DNA of 60,921 bases from PKWO01 sp036384915 (GTDB lineage Bacteria > Pseudomonadota > Gammaproteobacteria > Burkholderiales > Burkholderiaceae_D): positions 1-60,921 of the forward strand of contig DASVLJ010000039.1 of the NCBI GenBank assembly GCA_036384915.1, given 5' to 3'. The translations under genes were made by a program, and so were the position numbers. Positions 23,331 through 32,374 of the stretch are shown here, piece by piece. Position 1 is the first letter of the stretch. Every line of letters begins with the position of its first letter. The notes under the pieces were generated by a model that had not been told where the DNA came from, ran no database searches, and saw only the letters and a program-made list of their open reading frames with translations.

Positions 23331-25715
23331 CTACGACACCTGCCCCTGCAACGGAACCTGCGCCCCCTGCCTCGGCAACTGCCCCGCCACCCTATCCGCA
23401 CTATTCTCCAAATGCGCACTCATCGCATCATGCGCAGCCAACAACGAATCATGCATCCGGTCACGCTGATTCTCGCGCGCTTCATGGTCCTGCACCATCG
23501 CCAGGCGCATCGCTTCGCCCTGGTTCTTGGCCTGTACCGCAGCCTGTTCGCGTTGGCTCTTTGACGCTTCGATTTGTTGTGCGCGTGCGGCGGCGGCTGC
23601 TGCTACCTGCTGTTGTGCCGCCGCGGCGATTTGCGCGGCTTGCAGCTGCGCCTGCGCCCTCACCTGCGCGTCGCTCGGCGGCGCCTGTTGCGCGGCATCC
23701 TGGGCGATCTCGGCATCGGTTTTCATGATGTCGGTCGGGTCGATATGCTGCGTCTTCAAAATCGCCTTGAAATATTCCGTCCAGTCGATCAGCTTTGCGA
23801 TTTCGGGGTTGGCCGAATACTGCGCCACGTTCAATAGCGCCTGGCTCGCCACGTCGCGCACCAGCAGCACCGAAGTGCCGCGCGCGTCGACCTGGAAATC
23901 GCCCTTGCACTCGTCCTTCGCGCCGTAGGCCATATACCAGTCGTAATAGCGGCGCAGGTGCGGGCGCGTGATCATGTCGTCGAACTGCTTGACCATGCGC
24001 CCCAGCACCACGTTCGACGAATTCATCAACAGCGTCATGCCGCCCACCGTATCGGGTGCCGTGCCGCGCTCGCCCTGGGCCAGTTGCGGCGTGCTCGATT
24101 CGTTGTCCGCAAAGTCCTGGGCCAGCTTGATGATCGATTGCAGCTCCGCCGCGTAAGACTCCACCTCGAAGGTGGCGAACACGTTGCGGATATCGATGGC
24201 CGGGTCTTTCTTGAGCCATATCTTGCGTCCCTGCACCATCCATTGATTGTCGGCCGGTTCGATGCCGCTCGGATCAATCACGATCTGCGGCCCGACAGAC
24301 AGGCCGGCGTTATCCATCAACTGGCGCCAGGCCGCGTTCAGCACCTTTTGTGGCGAACGCATCAGGTAAGGCATGCCGTAGCCCCAGCATTCCCCATCGA
24401 CCTTTTCCCAGACCATGAAGTCATAGGGAATATCGCCCGTCTCGATCGGGTTCAAAAAACCCTTGATCACGGTGGAGTTGACCAGGATCACGCAGCCGGA
24501 AATCGATTCCGTCGCGCCATCGGGCACATTCACGCCGCAGGCGCGCAAATCCTCAGGCGTGAATTCGCCCCAGTATTCCCACAACTGGAAATGGTCCGAA
24601 TTCGTATTGGTGCGGCTTCCCCGGCGGTCTTTCCCGATATCGCGTTGCGACACAGCTTCCGCCTCGAGCGGCCCCTCTTCCAGCACATGGCTGATCTGTT
24701 CCTTCAGATAGCCCGGCTGCTTGGTCAGCTCGCGCAACTGGCGCGCGGTCTGCTGCTTTTTCTCGAAAATCCCGATGCCGGCATGGACATCCTCGCCGCA
24801 GCCGGGGTCGGGGAACACGTCCCACGGGTCCACGCGTTCGCTGGCCGGCGTCTTTTCCTCTTCCATCTGCAACTCCCAGACCGTGGTGCCGGGAATCTTG
24901 CGGTAAGCCTTGCGCATCCGGTTGACCACGATCGGCCCCTTCAGGATACCCGTACCCAGCACCGTGCAGTCATGCAGCATCTTGCGCTCTTCGCCGTTGA
25001 AGTCGCACTGGATCATCAAGTCTTCGATCTCGTCTTCCATCGCCTGCGCGCACCTGGAAGCCATGTCGAGCTGAGCCGTCAAGTCGGCAGACGGATAGGT
25101 GCCCAGCACCGCCTGCGCCAAGCCAGAAGGCGCACCCGGCGATTGGGCTGGCGCCCCCGGCTGCGCCTGTTGCTGAGGCTTGGCTTGTTGTTGCGCCTGC
25201 TGAGGCGGCTGTGCTTGCTGCGGCTGCTGAGCTTGCTGAGTTTGCTGGACTTGCGCCGCATTCTGCCGCGCCTGCTGCAAGGCCGCCGCCGTCAACACTG
25301 AATCCGGCGTCGGCTTGAACCCCCAATTCCTGTCATCACTCGGCAACACCATATTCGCCAGGCGCGCCTCCGCCGCGTTGCTCTTGGGGCGCGTGATATT
25401 GACAAACACGCGCGAGCGCTGCGGCCGCGCTTCGCGGTTCGTCACCGGAAACCCCGCTTCCACGCTATCCATCATCGACGCGGCTTCCCTGGACGCATCA
25501 TCCCGGCCGTTGTACTGGTCCAAATCGAGCAGCCAGCGCTGCTCCACCCTGGAATTGCGGCGCGCCGCGACCCATTCGTCGCGGCGCTTGGCCAGGGTCG
25601 CCCCCAGCAGCTGCAAGCGGTCCGCGACGATCGCATTCATTTCCTCCGCCACTTGCGGGATGTCGGCATTCGGTTCGCCGGTATCGTCGGCGCCGGCCAG
25701 ATCGTAAGCAGACAC
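23331..25715 (-). CDS. Portal protein (podovirus type)
   Basis: This 794-residue protein is the expected size for a P22-like portal. It has NAAEARLANMVLPSDDRNWG near residue 113, a central domain with ASERVDPWDVFPDPGCGEDV, and a long Ala/Gln coiled C-terminal region (from about 690) typical of the barrel helices. An unusual Gln-rich insertion occupies residues 147-190. It forms the DNA entry pore and motor dock. It overlaps the preceding small gene by one base. Confidence 0.8.
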   Translation of the reverse strand: MSAYDLAGADDTGEPNADIPQVAEEMNAIVADRLQLLGATLAKRRDEWVAARRNSRVEQRWLLDLDQYNGRDDASREAASMMDSVEAGFPVTNREARPQRSRVFVNITRPKSNAAEARLANMVLPSDDRNWGFKPTPDSVLTAAALQQARQNAAQVQQTQQAQQPQQAQPPQQAQQQAKPQQQAQPGAPAQSPGAPSGLAQAVLGTYPSADLTAQLDMASRCAQAMEDEIEDLMIQCDFNGEERKMLHDCTVLGTGILKGPIVVNRMRKAYRKIPGTTVWELQMEEEKTPASERVDPWDVFPDPGCGEDVHAGIGIFEKKQQTARQLRELTKQPGYLKEQISHVLEEGPLEAEAVSQRDIGKDRRGSRTNTNSDHFQLWEYWGEFTPEDLRACGVNVPDGATESISGCVILVNSTVIKGFLNPIETGDIPYDFMVWEKVDGECWGYGMPYLMRSPQKVLNAAWRQLMDNAGLSVGPQIVIDPSGIEPADNQWMVQGRKIWLKKDPAIDIRNVFATFEVESYAAELQSIIKLAQDFADNESSTPQLAQGERGTAPDTVGGMTLLMNSSNVVLGRMVKQFDDMITRPHLRRYYDWYMAYGAKDECKGDFQVDARGTSVLLVRDVASQALLNVAQYSANPEIAKLIDWTEYFKAILKTQHIDPTDIMKTDAEIAQDAAQQAPPSDAQVRAQAQLQAAQIAAAAQQQVAAAAAARAQQIEASKSQREQAAVQAKNQGEAMRLAMVQDHEARENQRDRMHDSLLAAHDAMSAHLENSADRVAGQLPRQGAQVPLQGQVS

Positions 25716-26092
25716 TAACGAATGCTCCCGGGAAGGCTGAACTTATGGGCGGCGCAGATCACGGTAACGGACGCACCGGCTCCCGCGGTCAGGTTCGGCC
25801 TGACGTACAGGGGACGGTCCTGGCTGGTTCCGATTCCGGCTGCGGTAAAGGTCAGCGCGTTCCCCTGCTTGTTGGTCAGTGTAGTCCAGTTGGCCCCATC
25901 GTTCGAGCCCTGGATCGTGCAAGAGGCGCTGCCGCTGAACGTTCCGGTTACCGTAAAGGTCTTCTCCGAATATGCGGGAAGCGATTGCGTGTCGCCGACG
26001 TCTCCCGCATTGGCCAATCCCGCCCAACTGATGAGGCGCACGGCATCATCCGGCGCGCCTTCGTTGTTGCAGGTAGCAAAAACCGTAGCCAT
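25715..26092 (-). CDS. Phage hypothetical structural protein
   Basis: This 125-residue beta-rich protein contains KTFTVTGTFSGSASCTIQGS followed by NDGANWTTLTNKQG, a pattern seen in small head-fibre or decoration domains. It is packed between two structural genes with 1 bp overlaps. No family is assigned. Confidence 0.55.
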   Translation of the reverse strand: MATVFATCNNEGAPDDAVRLISWAGLANAGDVGDTQSLPAYSEKTFTVTGTFSGSASCTIQGSNDGANWTTLTNKQGNALTFTAAGIGTSQDRPLYVRPNLTAGAGASVTVICAAHKFSLPGSIR

Positions 26093-26766
26093 CAGTTATT
26101 CCATTCGATGTTGGCGAAGTTGAACACGATGTCGCTCGTGGCCGCCGCCGCATTGCCCGTGATGGCGACCGTGATCGCCGCGTTTTCCGGCAGGGTCAAG
26201 GCGGTAGGTGCGGCCAGGGCGGCAACCGCGGCGCCGACCTGCGCGCCATAGTGCACCGCAAGCTGCGTGTTCGAGCCGGCCGCGCCGTACTTGATGATCG
26301 AGGCCTGCATCTGCCAGCCGCCGCCATTGGTCGCCACCACGCCGGTCGTCGCAATCGTCGTGCCGCCCACCACCGCCGAGCCGACCACCGCCGTCGTCGG
26401 ATTGACCACGATCTTCACCGTCTTGCTGTTGGCAGTGGCGCCGAACGAGCCGGCCGCCAGGATTGACGCCTCGCGGTTGGTCGCCACCGGAAAGGATTGC
26501 CCATCGAACGAATTGGCCGGAATCGTCAATACCGCCAAGACGTTATCGTTCGCCGTCGAGCCCGGATTGACCCCGGCCGCGCTCATCGTCAGCGCAAGCG
26601 TGCCGGAACCCGGCACCATGGCACCGGACGAGCCGGCGCCGTCGTTCGCGGTATACACCGCTTTATCGTTCGGGCCGACAAAACCGACAATCGAACCCGA
26701 AGGATCGATCAGCGCCTGCGTCACGAACATCTTCTTGATTGCATAACCTTGCGTTGCTTGTGCCAT
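26092..26766 (-). CDS. Phage hypothetical structural protein, possible head decoration protein
   Basis: This 224-residue Ala/Gly/Thr/Val-rich protein begins MAQATQGYAIKKMFVTQALI and ends SDIVFNFANIEWNN, with repeated beta-strand patterns. It is located between terminase and portal genes, behind a terminator. Composition fits a surface-exposed head protein. Confidence 0.55.
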   Translation of the reverse strand: MAQATQGYAIKKMFVTQALIDPSGSIVGFVGPNDKAVYTANDGAGSSGAMVPGSGTLALTMSAAGVNPGSTANDNVLAVLTIPANSFDGQSFPVATNREASILAAGSFGATANSKTVKIVVNPTTAVVGSAVVGGTTIATTGVVATNGGGWQMQASIIKYGAAGSNTQLAVHYGAQVGAAVAALAAPTALTLPENAAITVAITGNAAAATSDIVFNFANIEWNN

Positions 26767-26813
26767 TTTCTTCCCTTAACGAACAATGAAAACAGTGCTG
26801 GCGCACCGGCAAA

Positions 26814-26836
26814 TAAAAAAGCCGCCTGGAAGCGGC
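26814..26836 (-). terminator. Rho-independent terminator after the terminase genes
   Basis: GCCGC/GCGGC arms (26821-26836) are followed on the minus strand by six Ts and ATTT. It ends about 48 nt before the next start codon. Confidence 0.75.
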
Positions 26837-26886
26837 CGGTTTGAAACACAATGGGGAAACCCGCTACAAAAATGAGCAGGCCGCCA

Positions 26887-28191
26887 TCACCAATTCACCT
26901 CGGGATCCATCACCCCCATGGCCTCAATACGCGGCCGGACAAACCGTGTCGCCCCAGCCATCGTAATCAACCCGCCCTCCTTGGCCTGCGCCCACTGGCG
27001 AAACGCATCGGCCGCCTCGCTGCAACCATTCGCCTTGTTAGGCTCATCCATCCAGCGATTCTCCGAAGTGCTGAACTTCTTGCGGTAATTCTCCAGGCGC
27101 TTGATCCCCTCCCTGCAGGCCTCCTCGTCGAAGTAGGCACTGGGAAAATGATTGCGCGTCATCTGGATGCCGCGGTTGAGATCCGAAATCACCGGCACGA
27201 TCACCGTATTGACCAGGCCCAGATCGTTCAACATCTGTTCGGTCGACTTGTTGGTATCGCTCAGCCGCTTATGCGCCGCATCATGCGGCAGAAAATGCTT
27301 GTTCCAATTCAGCGGCAAGGCCTTCAGCTGCCGCACATAGTGGCCCAGGGTCTGCCCACGGTCCTCGTAATAACCGATGAAGCGGTCTTCCATCCCCACC
27401 TGCTGGTGTATCCACACCGCGCAACCGTCCGAATTGCCGATATCCCAAAACGTATTCGCCGGCAGATCGAGGCGCGGAATGCGGCAGATGCGCTTCTCCG
27501 CCCGCACCGCCGCCATCTGGTGCTTGTAATAATCGCCCTCGCTATTCTTGAGATAGGCGCCTTCCCAGATATTGGCGAACTTGTCCGGATCGTGCAGCTT
27601 CCTGTCGCTCTCGCGCTCTTCCAGCAGCTCCGCGCTGGGCCAGGGATTGTCATCGATATTGGCCGTGACCACGATCCTGTCCTCCGGCGCATTCGGGCTG
27701 CACAGCAGCAGTTCGATCGGGTCATCCTCCTTGAAAGGATTCCAGCTGAACCACAGCTCCGAGCCCGCCTTGCGCAAAGTCGGGCGCAGCAGATCCAGGC
27801 TCTTCTGGCTGCAAGTCTGCGCCTCCTCGAACCAGGCCCGGTCAAATCCCTCCAGCGACTTGATCGAATCCGCCGTATGGTCATGCATGCCGTTGAACAC
27901 AATGATCCCGCCATTTCTGGCCTTGATCACCTTGTCCTGCACCTCGAAATAATAGCCCGCGTTCATGCGCGCAATCGTCTCGGATAACAGCTTGTGCGCC
28001 GAGAAGCGCAGCGTCTTCTGCACCTCGCGCAGGCAAACCGAATCGGTCTTGCCCACCAGGTGATGCTCGATCAACAGCTCGGCAAAAAACCAGGACTTGC
28101 CCGAACCGCGCCCGCCGCGCGCCCCCTTGTAACGCGCAGGACCAAGCAAGGGTTCGAACACCGGCGCCGTCAAAATCCGCAACGCCGTCAT
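26887..28191 (-). CDS. Terminase large subunit (PBSX-type)
   Basis: This 434-residue packaging motor protein has Walker A GGRGSGKS at 26-33, followed by the family signature VCLREVQKTLRFSAHKLLSE, the Walker B-like FDRAWFEEAQTCS and the coupling motif LWFSWNPFKEDD. The nuclease half contains TFWDIGNSDGCAVW, with an acidic metal-binding residue. It cuts and translocates phage DNA into the prohead. It overlaps the presumed small subunit gene by 4 bp. Confidence 0.9.
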   Translation of the reverse strand: MTALRILTAPVFEPLLGPARYKGARGGRGSGKSWFFAELLIEHHLVGKTDSVCLREVQKTLRFSAHKLLSETIARMNAGYYFEVQDKVIKARNGGIIVFNGMHDHTADSIKSLEGFDRAWFEEAQTCSQKSLDLLRPTLRKAGSELWFSWNPFKEDDPIELLLCSPNAPEDRIVVTANIDDNPWPSAELLEERESDRKLHDPDKFANIWEGAYLKNSEGDYYKHQMAAVRAEKRICRIPRLDLPANTFWDIGNSDGCAVWIHQQVGMEDRFIGYYEDRGQTLGHYVRQLKALPLNWNKHFLPHDAAHKRLSDTNKSTEQMLNDLGLVNTVIVPVISDLNRGIQMTRNHFPSAYFDEEACREGIKRLENYRKKFSTSENRWMDEPNKANGCSEAADAFRQWAQAKEGGLITMAGATRFVRPRIEAMGVMDPEVNW

Positions 28192-28625
28192 GGCTTCAGA
28201 ATGACCCGCTCTATCCTCGAAATCTGGAGCGACACATCCAGCTCGTCATCGACCTGCTGGACAGACTTGCCATAGCCCCGCTCGATAATGAACTGCGCCG
28301 CCGCAAAGCGCGACCGCTCGTTCTCGCCCCCCAGCATGACAGCCTCGATCACCTCCAGGGCGGCGGCGGACTTCAGCTTGCAAGCGGCGCTCAGATCAAA
28401 CTCCTCCTGCGCGCGCCTGGCCCGTGCGCGCGGCTTGGCCCGCACGGCAGGCGCGGCGACAGGCTCAGGGCACGTCTCCGGGACGGTCTCAGAGACAGCC
28501 TCAGGGACAGCCTCAGGGACAGTCCTGGGCGCGGCGGCGGCAGCCTTGCGCCTTGGCTTCGGCTTTACCTTGCTCTCGGCATCCAAGCTCAAACCCTCAC
28601 CCAGCCGCGAACCGAACCCACCCAC
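28188..28625 (-). CDS. Putative terminase small subunit
   Basis: This 145-residue protein probably uses the GTG at 28625. The first half is a Pro/Val/Glu repeat linker (PEAVPEAVSETVPETCPEPV) with basic ends. The C-terminal half is helical (AALEVIEAVMLGGENERSRF followed by AAQFIIERGYGKSVQQVDDE), which resembles the DNA-binding region of small terminases. Assignment rests on this segment and on the 4 bp overlap with the large subunit gene. Confidence 0.6.
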   Translation of the reverse strand: MGGFGSRLGEGLSLDAESKVKPKPRRKAAAAAPRTVPEAVPEAVSETVPETCPEPVAAPAVRAKPRARARRAQEEFDLSAACKLKSAAALEVIEAVMLGGENERSRFAAAQFIIERGYGKSVQQVDDELDVSLQISRIERVILKP

Positions 28626-28804
28626 TCGACGGGATTGCCCAGCGCATCCGCCTTCGTCAAATGAGGCACCTGAACAGTCCGTTCGCCAATGGTCCGTTCA
28701 ACGAAACGCACGCCCAGCAATGGGCCAGCGCCAGGAACCGGACCGATGCCGATTCTCTGGCCTGCCGAGTTGATCGCATAGTTATGTTCGGATTCGTATT
28801 GCAT
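28589..28804 (-). CDS. Phage hypothetical protein
   Basis: This 71-residue protein, MQYESEHNYAINSAGQRIGI onwards, overlaps the start of the small terminase gene by 37 bp in another frame. It is Gly/Val/Arg-rich and has no motif I recognise. Plausibility comes from operon position and the ATG start. Confidence 0.45.
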   Translation of the reverse strand: MQYESEHNYAINSAGQRIGIGPVPGAGPLLGVRFVERTIGERTVQVPHLTKADALGNPVEWVGSVRGWVRV

Positions 28805-28825
28805 GGAGACTGGCCGCGCGCGGAC

Positions 28826-29245
28826 TCACATCCCGCGCAGGCGCCGCTTGTCCGACTTCGCCGCCAACTGGTTCCAGGCCGATTGCGCATCATCCGGGTC
28901 AAGCTCGGCATTGCCGTCGCCGCCATCATCGCCGCCATTGCCAGCGCTGCCGCCGTCATCCTGCCCGGCATAACCGTTCTCCTGCGCCAGTTGCTCGACA
29001 ACCTGGAACGCATCCTGCAGGCTATCCACCACCTGCGGCTGGCCCTGCTCATCCGAAGAGCCATCACCCTGGCCGGAATCGCCGCCCTGCGGTACGACCT
29101 GGATCGAACCATCCTGCTGGAAAGCCAGAATGATTGCGAAACCGCCGCCCTGATCCTGTCCGGAATCCGAGCCGGAATCCGGGTCCGAACTCGAACCCAT
29201 CGCAGGGTCGGCCGCACTGGCCATATTCATCGTCGATTGGCTCAT
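28826..29245 (-). CDS. Acidic phage hypothetical protein
   Basis: This 139-residue protein is extremely rich in Asp, Gln, Gly and Ser (for example SDPDSGSDSGQDQGGG and GQDDGGSAGNGGDDGGDGNA), with a short ordered core ALIVILAF-like (GGGFAIILAFQQDGSIQVVP). It may be a DNA-mimic-like or linker protein. Function is unknown. It overlaps the upstream stop as ATGA. Confidence 0.5.
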   Translation of the reverse strand: MSQSTMNMASAADPAMGSSSDPDSGSDSGQDQGGGFAIILAFQQDGSIQVVPQGGDSGQGDGSSDEQGQPQVVDSLQDAFQVVEQLAQENGYAGQDDGGSAGNGGDDGGDGNAELDPDDAQSAWNQLAAKSDKRRLRGM

Positions 29246-29502
29246 TGCACCGCCTCCGTGGATTCGCGGGCCGGCTCAAGCTCAGCCTCGGCATTGGCCG
29301 GTTGCACGATCTGCGGCAACATCTCGCAGATGAGCCCCATCAATCGGTGGCACTGATTGTTGGGATCGAATTCTCCGACATGCAAAGGCTCGATACCCAT
29401 CGTCCCATTGCCGTTCTCATAGAACGTGATCTGCGCCATCACCTTGCCAAAGGTCTGGTCCGGCGCGCCGGCCTCGACCGGAATGCTGGAGACTTCCATC
29501 AC
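29242..29502 (-). CDS. Phage hypothetical protein
   Basis: This 86-residue protein contains KVMAQITFYENGNGTMGIEP and a Glu-rich C-terminus. It is translationally coupled to both neighbours by 4 bp overlaps. No function is proposed. Confidence 0.5.
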   Translation of the reverse strand: MMEVSSIPVEAGAPDQTFGKVMAQITFYENGNGTMGIEPLHVGEFDPNNQCHRLMGLICEMLPQIVQPANAEAELEPARESTEAVQ

Positions 29503-29696
29503 ACCTTCCCCTCGATCACGCCATTGCCGCCCGAACCGAAAGGCTTGTCCTTGGCGGTGATGCCGCTATCGATCACCGTCTTCACCGGCGAACCCGCCGG
29601 GCCGATACCCTTGCCGCCATCTTTCGGAATATTGCATCCCGAGCCAGACTTCGAAACAGGAGCGGAAACCTTGGTGTTGTAGCCGTCGTCAGCCAT
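29499..29696 (-). CDS. Small Gly/Lys-rich phage protein, first gene of the late operon
   Basis: The ATG at 29696 (65 residues, MADDGYNTKVSAPVSKSGSG) is chosen because AAGGA lies 8 nt upstream, directly after a terminator. It is Gly-, Lys- and Pro-rich and probably disordered. The ORF continues upstream through the terminator hairpin, so longer starts are unlikely. Confidence 0.5.
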   Translation of the reverse strand: MADDGYNTKVSAPVSKSGSGCNIPKDGGKGIGPAGSPVKTVIDSGITAKDKPFGSGGNGVIEGKV

Positions 29697-29708
29697 ATTC
29701 AATCCTTC

Positions 29709-29746
29709 AAAAAGAAACCCGCGCATCAAAAAAATCGATGCGCGGG
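29709..29746 (-). terminator. Rho-independent terminator at the head of the late operon
   Basis: CCCGCGCATC and GATGCGCGGG arms (29718-29746) are followed on the minus strand by TTTCTTTTT. It lies immediately before the first late gene, where a Q-dependent antiterminated transcript would be expected to read through. Confidence 0.8.
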
Positions 29747-29845
29747 CCAAAACCTCGATCACGTTCGAGGAGGAGACATTGGAATTACAAAAAGCCGGCT
29801 TGCCGCGGAAAACTCGGTAGAGATCGACAAAGCATCAGCCCGGAA

Positions 29846-29873
29846 ATGCAAAACCCGGCACCATGGCCGGGTT
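29846..29873 (-). terminator. Second terminator-like hairpin upstream of the late operon
   Basis: CCCGGC/GCCGGG arms (29854-29871) are followed on the minus strand by TTTTGCATTT. The run is weaker than that of its neighbour. The gap from here to 30315 contains no gene I can support. A late promoter would be expected in it but I cannot place one with confidence. Confidence 0.55.
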
Positions 29874-30315
29874 TCAAGAACGAAAGCATTCACGCCTTCA
29901 AAGTTGGCACGTTACGCAAGTTGCCTAGCAGCCCCTCACAAAACGTCGGCGCGAGCGAAGCCCTCAAATTGCCGTCTCAAGGTAAGACGTTGCCCCGCTC
30001 GCGCCCAGATTATGCGGTCGAAGGTCAGAAACGATGGACCGGCATGAGAAGCATAGTAGCAGCGATTTTCCCTTGTGTGCCCCCATAATTTCGCTTCCCT
30101 GCACAGTATTCCGGCTGCCACGCCGCGCGTGATCTCTTCATGTCGTGTGGAGATTCGGCTGTGTCCCAAGTTTGAAGGATCAGCGACCGCCGTTCAGCCA
30201 GCTTCAAAACCCGCCTGCTACAATGACACCTCACCCGGATCGCCCGGGGAAAGCCGGCATTCTTCATTCGCCGCTAGGTTAATTTGCGCAGCCAACAACA
30301 TCAACGTAGTCCGCA

Positions 30316-32220
30316 TTGAACAACAAAACATATCAACCGGAAATAGATGGCTTGCGAGCGATCGCCGTGCTGGCGGTCGTCCTCTATCACGCGGGAATCG
30401 GGCCGGTTTCAGGCTATGCCGGCGTCGACGTTTTCTTCGTCATCTCCGGCTACCTGATCACCTGGCTGCTGGCAAAGGAAAAGCAAGAACACGGCCGCAT
30501 CGATCTGCTTGGGTTTTATGCCCGAAGAGTGCGGCGCATCCTGCCGGCCGCGATGCTGATGATTTTTTCCACTGTGCTCCTATCCTGCCCGCTGCTGCCC
30601 TACACCGAACTGCAGCAAGTCTATCAATCCGCGATTGCCGGCTTGCTGTTTGTCGCCAACCTATTCTTCCTGAACCACAGCGGCGGGTATTTCGACCATC
30701 CAACAGCGGAAATGCCGCTGCTGCATTTATGGTCGCTGTCGGTGGAAGAACAGTTCTACCTGATATGGCCGTTAATCCTGATCGTCTTCCTGCGAACCAG
30801 AGCAAAGCCGGCAATGATTTTCTGTTCTGCCCTGGCGTTGGCATCGCTCGCCTTTTCGGAGTACTTGATCGCCGAGTCTTCCAGCGCGGCATTCTATTTG
30901 ATGCCTGCCCGCTTCTGGGAGCTTGCCGTCGGCGGATTGATCGCGCTTTGCCCGAGGCAGGTCCGCACAACCGGCATCATGGCTGCCGTCGGCCTGGCGG
31001 CATTGTCTGCCGGCCTGGCTCTCCCCAGCACGCATTTTCCGGGCCTCGGGGCACTGCCCGCCGTAACCGCAACCGCGTTACTGCTTTGGCTCCTGCACAC
31101 AGGTAGCCGTCTTGGCGCGGCCGGCGGATTGCTGCGTTTCGCACCGGTCAACTATGTCGGCCGCATTTCCTACTCGCTCTATCTTTGGCACTGGCCCCTG
31201 CTCGCGCTTTACCATGCCACCAGCATAGGCGTGGAGACCGGAACCAGCCTCGAAATTTGTGCGTTGGCGGTCTTGCTGGCGGCACTGACGTATCGCTATG
31301 TCGAAATGCCATGCAGAACGCTATCCGTCGCGCGGCACCGAGGGGTTTTCGTCATATCGGGCGGCACCGCCACAATTTGCATAGCATTGGCGATTGCCGC
31401 ACTGAGCCGGCCCACCGTCCCGGCAGCCGTATCCCCCATCGCGGCGGCGGCGGTGACAGCGGCAGCGGCGCCCCAGGGAACAGACTTTGCGACCCGGTCG
31501 GAAAATGACCGGACACCGATTCCCTGGCGCTGCTTCATCTCACCTGTCCGCCCGCCTGACCAACTTCCCGGCGCAGGCTGCGCCTCTCTCCCGGGCGTCA
31601 AACCGAAGGTGGCCGTGCTGGGCGATTCCTACGGCAACTCATGGGAAGCCCTGGGTTGGGCCATCGGCCAAAAACTCGGACTATCGGCAATCGACTATTC
31701 GCGCTCGGCATGTCCCCCCTTCCTCAGCAGCTATGACGAAGGAAAGCCGGTAAAGGAAGCCATGTGCCGTGCCTTCAATGCCAACACCGTCGCCAAGGTG
31801 AACGGATTCGATACCGTATTGATCGCAAGCCGCTGGGATACCCATGCCTTGGAAATCGACAAGGAGGGGATCAGCGCCACCCTCGCGGTTCTTGCGCCGA
31901 CCGTACGAAAAATCTACATCATGGGGCCGTCTCCGGTCATGCGCGACCGCGTGCCCAAGTGCATCCGGGCGAACAAAGTAGAGGCTTGCGCGATATTGAG
32001 AAAGGAATTCGAGAACAAGTCGGCCCCCATGCGCGCCTATCTTTTGTCGCTGACGCGCCAATATGACAATGTCGAATACATCGAGGTAAGCAATTTCCTG
32101 TGCACACGCGATTCCTGCCCGGCCGTCAAGGATGGTGCTGCGCTCTATACCGACGAAAGCCACGTCACGTATTCCACGGCAAAAAAATTCGCCGCTGAAT
32201 TCGTCCGGACGATGAAATAA
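30316..32220 (+). CDS. OafA/YrhL-type acyltransferase with C-terminal SGNH domain
   Basis: This 634-residue protein starts at a TTG, as no ATG is available. The N-terminal half is a multi-pass acyltransferase 3 domain with the signature EIDGLRAIAVLAVVLYHAGI and GYAGVDVFFVISGYLI. The C-terminal half is an SGNH hydrolase-like domain with a GDSYGNSW nucleophile motif and DESHVTYS near the end. Such enzymes acetylate O-antigen or other surface glycans. It is on the plus strand within the prophage, so it is a probable lysogenic-conversion gene that could alter phage receptors. Confidence 0.85.
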   Translation: MNNKTYQPEIDGLRAIAVLAVVLYHAGIGPVSGYAGVDVFFVISGYLITWLLAKEKQEHGRIDLLGFYARRVRRILPAAMLMIFSTVLLSCPLLPYTELQQVYQSAIAGLLFVANLFFLNHSGGYFDHPTAEMPLLHLWSLSVEEQFYLIWPLILIVFLRTRAKPAMIFCSALALASLAFSEYLIAESSSAAFYLMPARFWELAVGGLIALCPRQVRTTGIMAAVGLAALSAGLALPSTHFPGLGALPAVTATALLLWLLHTGSRLGAAGGLLRFAPVNYVGRISYSLYLWHWPLLALYHATSIGVETGTSLEICALAVLLAALTYRYVEMPCRTLSVARHRGVFVISGGTATICIALAIAALSRPTVPAAVSPIAAAAVTAAAAPQGTDFATRSENDRTPIPWRCFISPVRPPDQLPGAGCASLPGVKPKVAVLGDSYGNSWEALGWAIGQKLGLSAIDYSRSACPPFLSSYDEGKPVKEAMCRAFNANTVAKVNGFDTVLIASRWDTHALEIDKEGISATLAVLAPTVRKIYIMGPSPVMRDRVPKCIRANKVEACAILRKEFENKSAPMRAYLLSLTRQYDNVEYIEVSNFLCTRDSCPAVKDGAALYTDESHVTYSTAKKFAAEFVRTMK

Positions 32221-32374
32221 CTTCGCCAGCATCCGACATCTTGAGATGCACGTCCGATTTCCGCCGGTTCAAGCCGCTCCTATTTTCGCTCAAGCGCGCA
32301 TGCCAAGCAAATCATCACCCGGCCTTGCGAGCCGGTATGGGATAATTCCCCCGCCACCCATCCCGCCGCCGACC

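Noticed and set aside
23958..25301. A 447-codon plus-strand frame opposite the portal gene
   Set aside because: Its composition (His, Arg, Leu) mirrors the codons of the portal gene, and no start signal or domain is visible.
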